This document shows, piece by piece, positions 21,807-32,480 of a stretch of DNA of 64,000 nucleotides; within the stretch, counting starts at the first letter, position 1; each line of letters starts with the position of its first letter. Origin of the DNA: Proteus terrae subsp. cibarius (GTDB taxonomy: Bacteria; Pseudomonadota; Gammaproteobacteria; Enterobacterales; Enterobacteriaceae). The notes beneath the pieces are model-generated. The model made no database searches. It had not been told where the DNA came from and worked only from the letters and a program-made list of their open reading frames with translations. The DNA lies in contig NZ_CP047349.1 in the NCBI RefSeq assembly GCF_011045835.1, positions 248,001 to 312,000 on the forward strand, given 5' to 3'. The position numbers and the translations under genes are program-made.

Positions 21807-21869
21807 TTAGAAATGTCCTAAAGCATTTAAACTGATTATTTAGAAAATAAAATAACATTATTTTTCTAA
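21807..21869. promoter_or_regulatory. Candidate operator cluster between sfsB and the Mu-type HTH genes
   Basis: TTAGAAA occurs at 21807-21813 and 21840-21846 and inverted (TTTCTAA) at 21863-21869. The last two form a 9-bp inverted repeat, TTTAGAAAA / TTTTCTAAA (21839-21847 with 21862-21870). The divergent arrangement makes these candidate sites for the Ner-like or Mu-type HTH proteins. The background is very AT-rich, so chance is possible. Confidence 0.4.
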
Positions 21870-21935
21870 AAAGATTTCCGATTTTTTTCTTAATAATTTC
21901 TTTTTTGAAGTTGATAACAATTTTAGAGAAACATA

Positions 21936-22286
21936 ATGAAAAAAGAGTGGTATACGGCAAAGGAATTGACGGGTATAGGTGGATTACCTAAATCACCACA
22001 AGGTGTAAATTCGAAAGCGAGACGAGAGTCTTGGCAAAAACAAAATGTAAAAAATAAGCAAGGTAATGGTGTTGAATATCATTATTCTTGTTTACCAGAA
22101 AAAACTTTAATTGCTCTAGAACTTTATGAGCCATTAGCACATTACAAACTAAATAAAAAAGAGGAGCCACTCGTTATCTGGGTGAAAGCATTCCAACAAC
22201 TAAATGATGGTGAACAAAAAACATTAACAGAGCTGATATTGCGGGATGGTATTAGAAGTTTTTTAGAAAAAGTCGTCAATGATTAA
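21936..22286 (+). CDS. Mu-type HTH DNA-binding protein, copy 1
   Basis: 116 residues. Residues 1-55 match the Mu-type helix-turn-helix found at the N terminus of MuA transposase and Mu repressor (EWYTAKELTGIGGLPKSPQGV...ARRESW...GVEYHYSCLP). The C-terminal half is helical and ends IRSFLEKVVND; there is no catalytic transposase domain. It is probably a small repressor or regulator. It shares its opening and overall plan with the next gene, so the two are tandem duplicates. Codon use looks as AT-rich as its neighbours. The function is unknown. Confidence 0.8.
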   Translation: MKKEWYTAKELTGIGGLPKSPQGVNSKARRESWQKQNVKNKQGNGVEYHYSCLPEKTLIALELYEPLAHYKLNKKEEPLVIWVKAFQQLNDGEQKTLTELILRDGIRSFLEKVVND

Positions 22287-22368
22287 GCGATTTTAAAGAA
22301 TCTATTATTGCGTTATCCGCAACAGATATCTATCTGACTAACCTCTTAGTTGAATGTGAGATGAGATC

Positions 22369-22785
22369 ATGAAAAAAGAATGGTATACAGCGAAAGAATT
22401 AGTGGGGCTTGCGGGGTTACCTAACTCACCGCAGGGAGTTAACTTGATGGCGCGCCGTGAAGGATGGGAAAACCGTCGTAAACGTGGCGTGCAGGGAAAA
22501 GCTGTCGAGTATTCCGTAAAAAGTCTACCTGATGAGGTGATTAGTGTGCTTGCTGCACATGAACCTCCGGCTGAGTATTTATCAAAACGTCAGGATGCCT
22601 TTTTGATTTGGGTTGAAGCTTATTATCAACTGACAAAATCGGAACGAGAAAAGATTGTGAAATTCGTACTTCGTGAAGGGCTGGCAAAGCTCATTAGCTA
22701 TATTGATGCGGATAATCAGGATGCTATCGAACGAGAAAACGAAGAAGTGCTCAATAAATTAAAAAGCCCACCAGAATCGACGTAG
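22369..22785 (+). CDS. Mu-type HTH DNA-binding protein, copy 2
   Basis: 138 residues with the same Mu-type HTH (EWYTAKELVGLAGLPNSPQGV...ARREGWENRRKRGVQGKAVEYSVKSLP). The middle part parallels copy 1 (FLIWVEAYYQLT / LVIWVKAFQQLN; FVLREGL / LILRDGI), and an extra charged tail of about 25 residues is rich in Glu, Asp and Asn. The ATG at 22369 follows GAGATGAGA. It starts 82 bases after copy 1, in the same direction, and ends inside a terminator hairpin. No transposase domain is present. Confidence 0.8.
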   Translation: MKKEWYTAKELVGLAGLPNSPQGVNLMARREGWENRRKRGVQGKAVEYSVKSLPDEVISVLAAHEPPAEYLSKRQDAFLIWVEAYYQLTKSEREKIVKFVLREGLAKLISYIDADNQDAIERENEEVLNKLKSPPEST

Positions 22786-22804
22786 TCGCTCTAGCGGGCT
22801 TCTT
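22762..22804. terminator. Hairpin at the end of Mu-type HTH copy 2 / ispB
   Basis: AAGCCCACCAGA (22764-22775) pairs with TCTAGCGGGCTT with two mismatches, and an inner CGAC/GTCG adds stability. The stop codon of the upstream gene lies inside the hairpin. It has T-runs on both strands. Confidence 0.6.
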
Positions 22805-22833
22805 TACATAACTACGAGGGTTTAACATCGAAA

Positions 22834-23805
22834 TTATGATTGACGTTGTACAGCGACGTGAGCAAGCCCAATAAGCGCATCTTTATATGGTGAGTCAGGT
22901 ATAATTGATAAAGCTTCGATCGCTTTGTCTGCTTCTTCTTCTGCTTTTTGACGGGTATATTCCAAAGAGCCACACTGTTTCATAGTATTTAAAACAGTAT
23001 CCAATAAATGGCGGCCATTACCTTGTTCAATGGCTTGGCGAATTAATTGGGATTCTTCTTCATTGCCATTATGCATAGCATGAAGTAATGGCAACGTTGG
23101 TTTACCTTCATCAAGGTCATCACCAGTGTTTTTACCCAGCTGGTTGTTATCTGCATCATAATCAAGCAAATCGTCAATGAGCTGGAAAGCAGTCCCAAGA
23201 TAACGACCATAATCTTGGAATGCTTTTTCTTGCTCAGGTGTCGCACCAGAAAGAATGGCGGATGCATGAGAAGCAGCTTCAAACAGACGCGCTGTTTTAC
23301 TGTAGATAACTTGCATATAGTCATCTTCAGAAATGTCAGGATCGTTACAATTCATTAGTTGTAAAACTTCACCTTCAGCGATCACATTGGTGGCGCTAGA
23401 CATTAATTTTAATACACGCATCGAATCAAGATCCGTCATCATCTGAAAGGATCGTGTATAAATAAAGTCGCCAACAAGTACACTGGCTGCATTTCCAAAG
23501 ACAGCATTTGCTGTTTGTTTTCCTCTGCGCATATCAGATTCATCAACAACATCATCATGTAACAACGTTGCAGTATGAATAAACTCGATAAGCGCTGCGA
23601 CCGAGATATGTTTGTCACCTTGATAGTCCAATGCTCGTCCAGTGAGCACTGCGATCATTGGTCGGATCCTTTTACCACCACCACTAATGATGTAGTAACC
23701 AAGTTGGTTTATCAAAGAAACATCTGAATTAAGCTGGTAAAGGATTGCCTCATTTACCGCAGCCATATCAGCGGATGTTAGTTTTATAATAGATTCTAAA
23801 TTCAT
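22834..23805 (-). CDS. ispB: Octaprenyl diphosphate synthase
   Basis: 323 residues from the ATG at 23805 (MNLESIIKLTSADM), the same length as E. coli IspB; the frame runs eight codons further upstream without family similarity. Both aspartate-rich motifs are intact, DDVVD (84-88) and DDLLD (211-215), plus GGGKRIRPM (42-50). It makes the C40 side chain of ubiquinone and menaquinone. It is divergent from rplU, as in E. coli. Confidence 0.96.
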   Translation of the reverse strand: MNLESIIKLTSADMAAVNEAILYQLNSDVSLINQLGYYIISGGGKRIRPMIAVLTGRALDYQGDKHISVAALIEFIHTATLLHDDVVDESDMRRGKQTANAVFGNAASVLVGDFIYTRSFQMMTDLDSMRVLKLMSSATNVIAEGEVLQLMNCNDPDISEDDYMQVIYSKTARLFEAASHASAILSGATPEQEKAFQDYGRYLGTAFQLIDDLLDYDADNNQLGKNTGDDLDEGKPTLPLLHAMHNGNEEESQLIRQAIEQGNGRHLLDTVLNTMKQCGSLEYTRQKAEEEADKAIEALSIIPDSPYKDALIGLAHVAVQRQS

Positions 23806-24068
23806 GTTTTTTCGACTTTGGCTCGCCAATGAGCGCGTTATTATTAATAAAAAATGATCATGCCATAGATTTTACTCTCTTATAATTTAGATTGTACTTT
23901 AAAAATGGCTGAAATAAATATCGTGTAAAAAACTCTTTTTTTTAACGCTAGTTTGCGATCTGTACTTGTCATCGGCACTAAATTTGCGTAGAATTCGCGC
24001 CCTATGTGAATATTTTAATTGTGCACTCAAATTATACATATTGGGAGTGTGCGGAAAGCGGAGTTTAT

Positions 24069-24377
24069 ATGTACGCGGTTTTCCAAAGTGGTGGTAAACA
24101 ACACCGAGTCAGCGAAGGTCAAACTATTCGTTTAGAGAAGCTGGAAGTAGCTACTGGCGAAACAATCGAGTTTGATACTGTAATGATGGTCGCTAATGGC
24201 GATGACATTCAAATTGGCGCTCCAATCCTTGCGGGCGTTAAAGTTAAAGCGGAAGTGGTTGCTCACGGTCGCGGCGATAAAGTTAAGATTGTTAAGTTCC
24301 GTCGTCGTAAACACAGCCGTAAACAACAGGGCCACCGTCAGTGGTTTACTGATGTTAAAATCACTGGTATCGCTTAA
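24069..24377 (+). CDS. rplU: 50S ribosomal protein L21
   Basis: 102 residues from [18 protein letters not shown], matching L21 throughout, including [25 protein letters not shown] at the C terminus. The ATG at 24069 is the family start; the frame is open upstream but not conserved. It forms an operon with rpmA, 19 bases downstream. Confidence 0.97.
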   Translation: MYAVFQSGGKQHRVSEGQTIRLEKLEVATGETIEFDTVMMVANGDDIQIGAPILAGVKVKAEVVAHGRGDKVKIVKFRRRKHSRKQQGHRQWFTDVKITGIA

Positions 24378-24384
24378 GGTTTAG

Positions 24385-24654
<270 letters not shown>

Positions 24655-24679
24655 TTACTGGTCCTTTAAGCACCGAGTC

Positions 24680-24710
24680 AAAAGCCCTGCAAATATGTTG
24701 CGGGGCTTTT
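24680..24710 (+). terminator. rplU-rpmA terminator
   Basis: AAAAGCCCTGCAA (24680-24692) pairs with TTGCGGGGCTTTT (24698-24710), with one G-U pair, then a T-run. Confidence 0.85.
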
Positions 24711-24739
24711 TATATTTAAAAAAGGCCATCTCTGGGTAA

Positions 24740-25957
<1,218 letters not shown>

Positions 25958-25983
25958 TCACAATTAGAATGATGATTAAAATA

Positions 25984-26013
25984 AAAAAACGCCTGATTAG
26001 TCAGGCGTTTTTT
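25984..26013. terminator. Terminator between convergent cgtA and dacB
   Basis: A 13-bp perfect stem AAAAAACGCCTGA / TCAGGCGTTTTTT with a four-base loop, usable from both sides. Confidence 0.9.
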
Positions 26014-26042
26014 ATCTATTACTTATATTATTAGGTATAAAT

Positions 26043-27485
26043 CTAGCGATTGTTATACATATCTTTATACAGATTTGTTTCAAAACGCACTAAATAAGCG
26101 CGTCCAGCATTACGATTCTGTGTAGGAGGTGAATACGCCGAAACGTATTGTACAAACGCCACTTTTTGTCCGTTTGCCGTGGTCATAAAGCCCGCAAGAT
26201 TGTAAACCCCTTTTAATGAACCCGTTTTGGCAGAAACTTTGCCATCAACACCCGCTTCATGAAAACCGCCTCGATACTGTAATGTACCGTCATGTCCTGC
26301 AAGGGGAAGCATGGTAATAAAATTTAATTCACTTTCATGTTGTCCAATGTATTGAAGGATTTGCATCATGGTTGCAGGTGAAATGAGGTTATGACGAGAA
26401 AGGCCTGAGCCATCAACCATAACGGTATTTCCTAAATCAATGCCGGCTTTTTGTTTTAAAATAGCACGGGTTGCTTCTGCGCCAGAGCGCCAAGTGCCGG
26501 GAACGCCATAATACTCACGACCAATAGTTCTAAATACGGTGTCTGCAATCATATTATCAGACTCTTTTAGCATGGTAGTCAGTAAGTTATGTAACGGTTT
26601 TGATTGTGTTTGTGCTAGTACAGTAACAGGCGCTTTTAGTTGAGATCGACGTTTGACATATCCATCAAGTTCAATATTGGCGCGCTGTAACTCTTCTTTT
26701 AAAATTGTACCGGCCCAATGAGCACCATCTTGAATAGAGAACATTAAAGGGACTGCATCGTCACGTTTAGGAATACAACCTGTGATTACATAGGTATTTA
26801 AGTCACGAACAGTGACATCTAATTCACAAAAACGGGTACGAGTTGATCCTTTCTCATAAGTTTCAACTTCACTTAAAACGGTTACAGGATAGAAAGAGGC
26901 TTTACGTATTGTGGCAATATCACCTTCTTTGTTGCCACTTTGCAGCAAGACAGAAAAGCAGTTTTTATCAACAATAGCAGTACTAGGAGGGGCACTAAAG
27001 CATTGGGTTAGATCATTCCAAACCCAACCGGGTGCTTTGTCATGGCTTGAAAAAGCAGAAGTATCAATAAGCAAATCGCCATGCACTTTTGTAATACCTG
27101 ATTGTTTTAATACGGCTACCATTGCTCTTAATTGTTGGCGGGTTAATGTAGGATCGCCTGTAAAACGAAAGATCAAATCACCAATAAGCTGATTATCTTT
27201 TATCTTACCTTCTGTTTCCATTGTTGTTGTGAATTGATAGTTTCCACCTAATTGAAGTAATGCCGCAAGTGCAGTCACCACTTTTTGAGTACTTGCTGGA
27301 AGTGCTAATTGATCGGCATGATAATTAAGATTAGGAGAAGCTGCGCCAACGGGTTGAGTAATTAAACCTACTTGAGTTCCTTCGGGAAGAAGAGATGTAT
27401 AGTTTTCAACAGGTATCGCTTGGGTTGAAAAACTGATGATACTTAATGTGTAGAGTATCCGTCGAAATGTTGATAGTAAGCGCAT
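26043..27485 (-). CDS. dacB: D-alanyl-D-alanine carboxypeptidase/endopeptidase PBP4
   Basis: 480 residues with an N-terminal signal peptide (to about residue 23). The three penicillin-binding motifs are intact: STQK (65-68), SDN (309-311) and KTG (420-422), with the large inserted region between the first two that marks class C PBP4. It trims and cleaves peptide cross-bridges in the periplasm. It is divergent from greA across a 409-base region and lies opposite cgtA, as in E. coli. Confidence 0.96.
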   Translation of the reverse strand: MRLLSTFRRILYTLSIISFSTQAIPVENYTSLLPEGTQVGLITQPVGAASPNLNYHADQLALPASTQKVVTALAALLQLGGNYQFTTTMETEGKIKDNQLIGDLIFRFTGDPTLTRQQLRAMVAVLKQSGITKVHGDLLIDTSAFSSHDKAPGWVWNDLTQCFSAPPSTAIVDKNCFSVLLQSGNKEGDIATIRKASFYPVTVLSEVETYEKGSTRTRFCELDVTVRDLNTYVITGCIPKRDDAVPLMFSIQDGAHWAGTILKEELQRANIELDGYVKRRSQLKAPVTVLAQTQSKPLHNLLTTMLKESDNMIADTVFRTIGREYYGVPGTWRSGAEATRAILKQKAGIDLGNTVMVDGSGLSRHNLISPATMMQILQYIGQHESELNFITMLPLAGHDGTLQYRGGFHEAGVDGKVSAKTGSLKGVYNLAGFMTTANGQKVAFVQYVSAYSPPTQNRNAGRAYLVRFETNLYKDMYNNR

Positions 27486-27505
27486 AATTTCTCTATCCGT
27501 GACTA

Positions 27506-27520
27506 TAGCGTGTAACGCTA
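27506..27520. promoter_or_regulatory. Perfect dyad 21 bases upstream of dacB
   Basis: TAGCGTGTAACGCTA is a perfect inverted repeat with a three-base centre. Its position suits an operator or a small 5'-UTR hairpin of dacB. No known regulator motif is recognised. Confidence 0.35.
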
Positions 27521-27755
27521 CAGTATTGATTGCCAGAGGCTAATACTAAAGGGCAATGAGGGCAAAAGTAAACGGTAACAAGCAGGATTAGCTCATTATC
27601 GGAAAAAGTCTGTTTATCTCTTTATAAAGAGAGATAAGGCGTGAAGCAATGCGTCTGTTGTGTTAGATTTAGTTTTAAGTCTGAGAGGTTTAGTTAACAT
27701 CCCAACAGCATGAGTTGGGAATATAATAACGTCCCCTCATTCACCGAATATATGT

Positions 27756-27794
27756 AGAGACAGGCCCAATTTAAGGTTGCCTGTGTCTTTTTTT
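27756..27794 (+). terminator. Terminator-like hairpin in the greA leader (GraL-like)
   Basis: AGAGACAGGC (27756-27765) pairs with GCCTGTGTCT (27779-27788) with one mismatch and runs into seven T residues, 100 bases before the greA start. E. coli greA has a leader that terminates early to give the GraL RNA; this is the positional equivalent. A smaller hairpin (TCCCAAC/GTTGGGA, 27700-27720) lies upstream. The rest of 27521-27894 holds promoter DNA only. Confidence 0.7.
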
Positions 27795-27894
27795 GTCTTG
27801 AGAAGAGTAAATAGATCCTTTTCTCTGTGTTGTTAGTATAAAAAATCAGGATGATACCTATTTTTTATTAGGAATAGTATTGAGGTATTAACAC

Positions 27895-28371
27895 ATGAAT
27901 CAGATCCCTATGACAGTTCTAGGTGCAGAAAAATTACGCGAAGAGCTGGAATATTTAAAAGGTGTTCGTCGTCCCGAAATTATTGCCGCTATCGCTGAAG
28001 CTCGTGAACACGGAGACTTAAAAGAAAACGCGGAATATCATGCTGCAAGAGAGCAACAAGGTTTCTGTGAAGGTCGTATACAAGAAATTGAAGCAAAATT
28101 ATCAAATGCTCAAGTCATTGATATTAAAAAGATGAATAACAATGGTCGAATTATTTTTGGTTCAACAGTGACGCTGTTAAATGTTGAAACTGAAGAAGAG
28201 CAAACTTACCGCATTGTTGGTGATGATGAAGCGAACATTAAAGAAAACTTAATTTCTGTTAATTCACCGATTGCGCGTGGGTTGATTGGTAAAGAGTTAG
28301 ATGATGTCGTTGTTATCACTACACCGGGTGGACAAGTCGAATACGAAGTTTTAAACGTAGAATACATTTAA
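27895..28371 (+). CDS. greA: Transcript cleavage factor GreA
   Basis: 158 residues. The N-terminal coiled coil carries the catalytic tip residues D41 and E44 ([12 protein letters not shown]), and the C-terminal FKBP-like domain ends [15 protein letters not shown]. It inserts into the RNA polymerase secondary channel and stimulates cleavage of backtracked RNA. The upstream leader contains a terminator-like hairpin, and a strong terminator follows. Confidence 0.97.
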   Translation: MNQIPMTVLGAEKLREELEYLKGVRRPEIIAAIAEAREHGDLKENAEYHAAREQQGFCEGRIQEIEAKLSNAQVIDIKKMNNNGRIIFGSTVTLLNVETEEEQTYRIVGDDEANIKENLISVNSPIARGLIGKELDDVVVITTPGGQVEYEVLNVEYI

Positions 28372-28423
28372 TTTATAATTTTACGTTTCTATAGAAAACT
28401 AGACTGCTATCCTGTGGTAATAT

Positions 28424-28449
28424 AAAAAAGGCCTTAAAAGGCCTTTTTT
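28424..28449. terminator. greA terminator
   Basis: AAAAAAGGCC (28424-28433) pairs with GGCCTTTTTT (28440-28449). Symmetric, so it may also serve the convergent yhbY. Confidence 0.9.
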
Positions 28450-28492
28450 GCCATAGAGTTAGTTATGGCATTTTTATATAAAGATACAAGTT

Positions 28493-28789
28493 TTATTTCG
28501 GTAAAATAATCTTACGTGCTTCTGAAGGACGATAAAGAACAAGAATTTTTCCGATAACTTGTACATTCTGTGCACCGCTTTCGCGTACAATCGCTGCCAC
28601 GATCAAGTTTTTAACATCTCGATCTTCGCCTGCGATTTTGACTTTGATAAGCTCATGGTGCGCCAGAGCGAGTTCAATTTCTGCAAGAACGCCTTCAGTC
28701 AACCCGTTGTTACCAATCATAACGACTGGATTCAGGTGATGAGCGAGCCCTTTCAGGTGTTGAATTTGTTTTTTGTTAAGAGTCATCAT
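28493..28789 (-). CDS. yhbY: YhbY, CRM-domain RNA-binding protein
   Basis: 98 residues forming one CRM domain, with the diagnostic GNNGLTEGVLAEIE (GxxG) motif. E. coli YhbY associates with pre-50S particles, so a role in large-subunit assembly is inferred. It is divergent from rlmE, as in E. coli. Two adjacent ATG codons make the start uncertain by one residue. Confidence 0.95.
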   Translation of the reverse strand: MMTLNKKQIQHLKGLAHHLNPVVMIGNNGLTEGVLAEIELALAHHELIKVKIAGEDRDVKNLIVAAIVRESGAQNVQVIGKILVLYRPSEARKIILPK

Positions 28790-28931
28790 TAATTTTTGCT
28801 TTGTTGGGATTGAAAACGATCTATTCTAACGCCATCTCTCACTTATCACCATAAAATGTCGTTAATACGGGGTTAAATGAGTGAAAGAGTAAAAATATTG
28901 ATAGCTAAGTGTATGATAGTTGGAAAACGCA

Positions 28932-29561
28932 ATGGCCAATAAGAAACGTTCGGCAAGCTCTAGCCGCTGGTTACAAGAACATTTTAGTGATAAATATGTT
29001 CAACAAGCACAGAAAAAAGGGTTTCGCTCTCGTGCTTGGTTTAAACTGGAAGAGATTCAGCAAAGTGACAATATCTTTAAACCAGGTATGACCGTTGTCG
29101 ATTTAGGAGCAGCCCCTGGAGGGTGGTCTCAATACGTTGTACAGCAGTTAGGAAAAAAAGGTCGAATTATCGCATGTGACCTTTTACCTATGGATCCTAT
29201 CGTTGGAGTCGATTTCCTTCAAGGCGATTTTCGTGATGAACTTGTGTTGAAGGCATTGCTTGATAGAGTAGGTGAAAACAAAGTCCAGGTTGTCATGTCT
29301 GACATGGCTCCAAACATGAGCGGTACACCCGCGGTCGATATCCCTCGATCCATGTATTTAGTAGAGTTAGCGCTTGATATGTGTCGTGATGTACTGGCTC
29401 CCGGGGGAAGTTTTATTGTCAAAGTGTTTCAGGGAGAAGGCTTTGATGAATACCTGGGGCAAATACGCTCCCTGTTTACGAAAGTGAAAGTTCGTAAACC
29501 AGACGCTTCGCGGTCTCGTTCTCGTGAGGTATATATTGTAGCCACAGGGCGTAAACTTTAG
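28932..29561 (+). CDS. rlmE: 23S rRNA Um2552 2'-O-methyltransferase RlmE
   Basis: 209 residues, as in E. coli RlmE (RrmJ/FtsJ), from the ATG at 28932. The SAM-binding motif [11 protein letters not shown] and the [10 protein letters not shown] segment are intact, as is the expected K-D-K-E catalytic set. It methylates U2552 in the A loop late in 50S assembly and is a heat-shock gene in E. coli. It leads the rlmE-ftsH operon, with ftsH 47 bases downstream. Confidence 0.97.
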   Translation: MANKKRSASSSRWLQEHFSDKYVQQAQKKGFRSRAWFKLEEIQQSDNIFKPGMTVVDLGAAPGGWSQYVVQQLGKKGRIIACDLLPMDPIVGVDFLQGDFRDELVLKALLDRVGENKVQVVMSDMAPNMSGTPAVDIPRSMYLVELALDMCRDVLAPGGSFIVKVFQGEGFDEYLGQIRSLFTKVKVRKPDASRSRSREVYIVATGRKL

Positions 29562-29608
29562 TACCCTAAAGCTATTTGTTAACACAGTTGTAATATGAGG
29601 TTAATCCC

Positions 29609-31555
29609 TTGAGTGACATGGCGAAAAACCTGATCCTCTGGCTAGTTATTGCAGTCGTTTTGATGTCATTATTCCAGAGCTTCGGACCCAGCGATTCGAA
29701 TAGTCGTAAGGTGGATTACTCTACCTTTATCAATGAGTTAACTAATAACCAATTACGCGAGGTCAGCATAAGTGGTTATGATATTAATGTAACTAAAACA
29801 GATAACTCAAAGTACAGCACGTATATGCCTATGCGTGATGACAACCTGCTGACCACTTTAATGAACCGTAATGTAAAAGTAACGGGCGAGCCACTTGAAG
29901 GCCAAAGTCTTCTGACTCAAATTTTTGTGTCTTGGTTCCCAATGCTATTACTGATTGGTCTTTGGATTTTCTTTATGCGCCAAATGCAAGGTGGTGGCGG
30001 TAAAGGTGCGATGTCTTTCGGTAAAAGCAAGGCACGCATGTTGACAGAAGACCAAATCAAAACAACCTTTGCTGATGTTGCGGGTTGTGATGAAGCGAAA
30101 GAAGAAGTAAGCGAATTAGTTGAGTATTTGCGTGATCCGGGCCGTTTCCAGAAATTAGGGGGTAAAATTCCTAAAGGTATTCTGATGGTAGGGCCTCCAG
30201 GTACAGGTAAAACATTATTAGCAAAAGCTATCGCGGGTGAAGCTAAAGTCCCATTCTTTACCATTTCAGGTTCTGATTTCGTTGAAATGTTCGTGGGTGT
30301 CGGTGCTTCTCGTGTTCGTGATATGTTTGAACAAGCTAAAAAAGCGGCACCTTGTATCATCTTTATCGATGAAATCGATGCGGTCGGTCGTCAACGTGGT
30401 GCAGGTCTAGGTGGTGGTCATGATGAACGTGAACAAACACTGAACCAAATGCTAGTTGAGATGGATGGTTTCGAAGGTAATGAAGGTATTATCGTTATCG
30501 CGGCAACTAACCGCCCAGACGTATTAGACCCAGCATTACTTCGCCCAGGCCGTTTTGACCGTCAAGTGGTTGTTGGTTTACCTGATGTACGTGGACGTGA
30601 GCAAATCCTTAAAGTCCATATGCGTCGTGTGCCTTTATCACCAGACGTTGATCCAGCAATTTTAGCGCGTGGTACGCCAGGTTTCTCTGGTGCTGACTTA
30701 GCTAACTTAGTTAACGAAGCTGCTTTATTCGCTGCACGTGGTAATAAACGTGTTGTCTCAATGGTCGAATTTGAGAAAGCGAAAGATAAGATAATGATGG
30801 GCGCAGAGCGCCGTTCAATGGTGATGACTGAAGAACAAAAAGCATCAACCGCTTATCATGAAGCTGGTCACGCAATTATTGGTCGTTTAGTACCTGAACA
30901 TGATCCTGTGCATAAAGTGACGATTATTCCTCGTGGACGTGCATTAGGTGTGACTTTCTTCTTACCTGAAGGCGACCAAATTAGTGCGAGCCGTCAGAAA
31001 TTAGAGAGCCAGATTTCAACACTTTATGGTGGTCGTTTAGCTGAAGAAATTATCTATGGTGTAGAGCATGTTTCTACAGGTGCTTCTAATGACATCAAAG
31101 TTGCAACCAATATTGCACGCAACATGGTGACACAGTGGGGCTTCTCTGAAAAGTTAGGGCCATTACTGTACGCAGAAGAAGAAGGTGAAGTGTTCTTAGG
31201 CCGTTCTGTTGCTAAAGCGCAGCATATGTCTGATGAAACAGCGCGTACAATTGACGAAGAAATTAAAGCTATCGTTGATCGTAACTATGTTCGTGCTCGT
31301 CAGATTTTAATGGACAACCTTGATATTCTGCACTCAATGAAAGATGCACTGATGACTTATGAAACTATCGATGCGCCTCAAATTGATGATTTAATGAATC
31401 GTCGTGATGTTCGTCCACCTGCGGGCTGGGAAGGCAATAATGGCAATAGTGGTACAACGACTACTGCCCAGCCAGCACAAACGCATGTAGCGAGTGAGCC
31501 AAAAGATAAGCCTGAGTCAGAAAGTGATACACCTTCTGATAAAAATACTCACTAA
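29609..31555 (+). CDS. ftsH: ATP-dependent zinc metalloprotease FtsH
   Basis: 648 residues with a TTG start at 29609, favoured by GAGG eight bases upstream; the ATG at 29618 has poor spacing. Two transmembrane helices (about 7-24 and 108-124) flank a small periplasmic domain. The AAA+ module has GPPGTGKT (195-202) and Walker B FIDEIDA (252-258). The protease zinc site is HEAGH (417-421). It degrades membrane and regulatory proteins such as LpxC and the heat-shock sigma factor. The tail is Thr/Ser/Lys-rich. A terminator follows before folP. Confidence 0.97.
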   Translation: MSDMAKNLILWLVIAVVLMSLFQSFGPSDSNSRKVDYSTFINELTNNQLREVSISGYDINVTKTDNSKYSTYMPMRDDNLLTTLMNRNVKVTGEPLEGQSLLTQIFVSWFPMLLLIGLWIFFMRQMQGGGGKGAMSFGKSKARMLTEDQIKTTFADVAGCDEAKEEVSELVEYLRDPGRFQKLGGKIPKGILMVGPPGTGKTLLAKAIAGEAKVPFFTISGSDFVEMFVGVGASRVRDMFEQAKKAAPCIIFIDEIDAVGRQRGAGLGGGHDEREQTLNQMLVEMDGFEGNEGIIVIAATNRPDVLDPALLRPGRFDRQVVVGLPDVRGREQILKVHMRRVPLSPDVDPAILARGTPGFSGADLANLVNEAALFAARGNKRVVSMVEFEKAKDKIMMGAERRSMVMTEEQKASTAYHEAGHAIIGRLVPEHDPVHKVTIIPRGRALGVTFFLPEGDQISASRQKLESQISTLYGGRLAEEIIYGVEHVSTGASNDIKVATNIARNMVTQWGFSEKLGPLLYAEEEGEVFLGRSVAKAQHMSDETARTIDEEIKAIVDRNYVRARQILMDNLDILHSMKDALMTYETIDAPQIDDLMNRRDVRPPAGWEGNNGNSGTTTTAQPAQTHVASEPKDKPESESDTPSDKNTH

Positions 31556-31594
31556 TCCTTATCGGGTTATGCATATTGAGTAAGCTATAAATAT

Positions 31595-31620
31595 AAACCC
31601 CAGGCTTCTGGGGTTTTTTT
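31595..31620 (+). terminator. ftsH terminator just upstream of folP
   Basis: AAACCCCAG (31595-31603) pairs with CTGGGGTTT after a four-base loop and ends in seven T residues. It lies only 18 bases before folP, so folP-glmM expression depends on read-through or an internal promoter. Confidence 0.85.
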
Positions 31621-31637
31621 ATGAAGGTATCAATGAA

Positions 31638-32480
31638 ATGAAATTAATGGCTAGAGGAACAGAACTTAATTTATCAACACCTCAAGTTATGGGGATTTTG
31701 AATGTCACTCCAGACTCTTTCTCAGATGGTGGCACTCATAATTCACTTAATGATGCAGTTAACCACGCAGCAAAATTGATCGCTGAAGGGGCTTCTATCA
31801 TCGATATTGGTGGTGAATCTACTAGACCCGGCGCAAGCGATGTCTCTATTGATGAAGAGTTACAGCGTGTTGTTCCTGTTGTTGAGGCTATTCGTCAACG
31901 TTTTGATGTTTGGATCTCTGTTGATACATCCAAAGCTCAAGTCATTACTGAATCAGCAAATGCAGGTGCTTCAATTATCAATGACATTCGCTCTTTACAA
32001 GAGCCAGGAGCACTTGAAGCGGCGGTTAAAACAGGTTTGCCAGTGTGTATTATGCATATGCAGGGTGACCCTAAAACCATGCAACAATCACCACATTATG
32101 AGAATGTGGTGATGGATGTTGATCGTTTTTTACAAGAAAATATTCAACGTTGTGTTGATGCCGGGATCGAAAAAAATCAAATTATTCTTGATCCAGGATT
32201 CGGCTTTGGTAAAAATTTAGAGCATAATTACCAATTATTAGCACACTTAAGTGAACTTCATCACTTTGGTCTACCCATACTTGCTGGAATGTCACGCAAA
32301 TCAATGGTTGGACAACTATTGAATGTACCACCACAAGAGCGTGTTGCTGGTAGCGTGGCGTGCGCTGTCATTGCAGCGATGCAAGGCGCACAAATTATTC
32401 GTGTACACGATGTTAAAGAGACTATTGATGCGATGAAAGTCGTACAAGCGACTCTTTCTGCAAAGGAAAATAATGAATGA
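31638..32480 (+). CDS. folP: Dihydropteroate synthase
   Basis: 280 residues of the TIM-barrel DHPS family. Conserved segments are [15 protein letters not shown] (18-32), [11 protein letters not shown] and the C-terminal IIRVHDV. It joins pABA to the pterin in folate synthesis and is the sulfonamide target; no acquired-resistance type (sul) features are seen. The stop overlaps the glmM start by four bases (ATGA). Confidence 0.97.
   Translation: MKLMARGTELNLSTPQVMGILNVTPDSFSDGGTHNSLNDAVNHAAKLIAEGASIIDIGGESTRPGASDVSIDEELQRVVPVVEAIRQRFDVWISVDTSKAQVITESANAGASIINDIRSLQEPGALEAAVKTGLPVCIMHMQGDPKTMQQSPHYENVVMDVDRFLQENIQRCVDAGIEKNQIILDPGFGFGKNLEHNYQLLAHLSELHHFGLPILAGMSRKSMVGQLLNVPPQERVAGSVACAVIAAMQGAQIIRVHDVKETIDAMKVVQATLSAKENNE

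Noticed and set aside
21483..22785. Prophage or active Mu-like transposon
   Set aside because: No transposase, Mu end sequences, target duplication or structural genes are visible; only small HTH proteins are present.
24006..24068. Upstream extension of rplU
   Set aside because: L21 starts [14 protein letters not shown]; the upstream codons are leader sequence.
27506..27520. Shared regulator for 212-226 and the dacB dyad, since both contain AGCGTTACA on one strand
   Set aside because: A nine-base match is expected by chance about once in a window this size, and the dyad arms differ.
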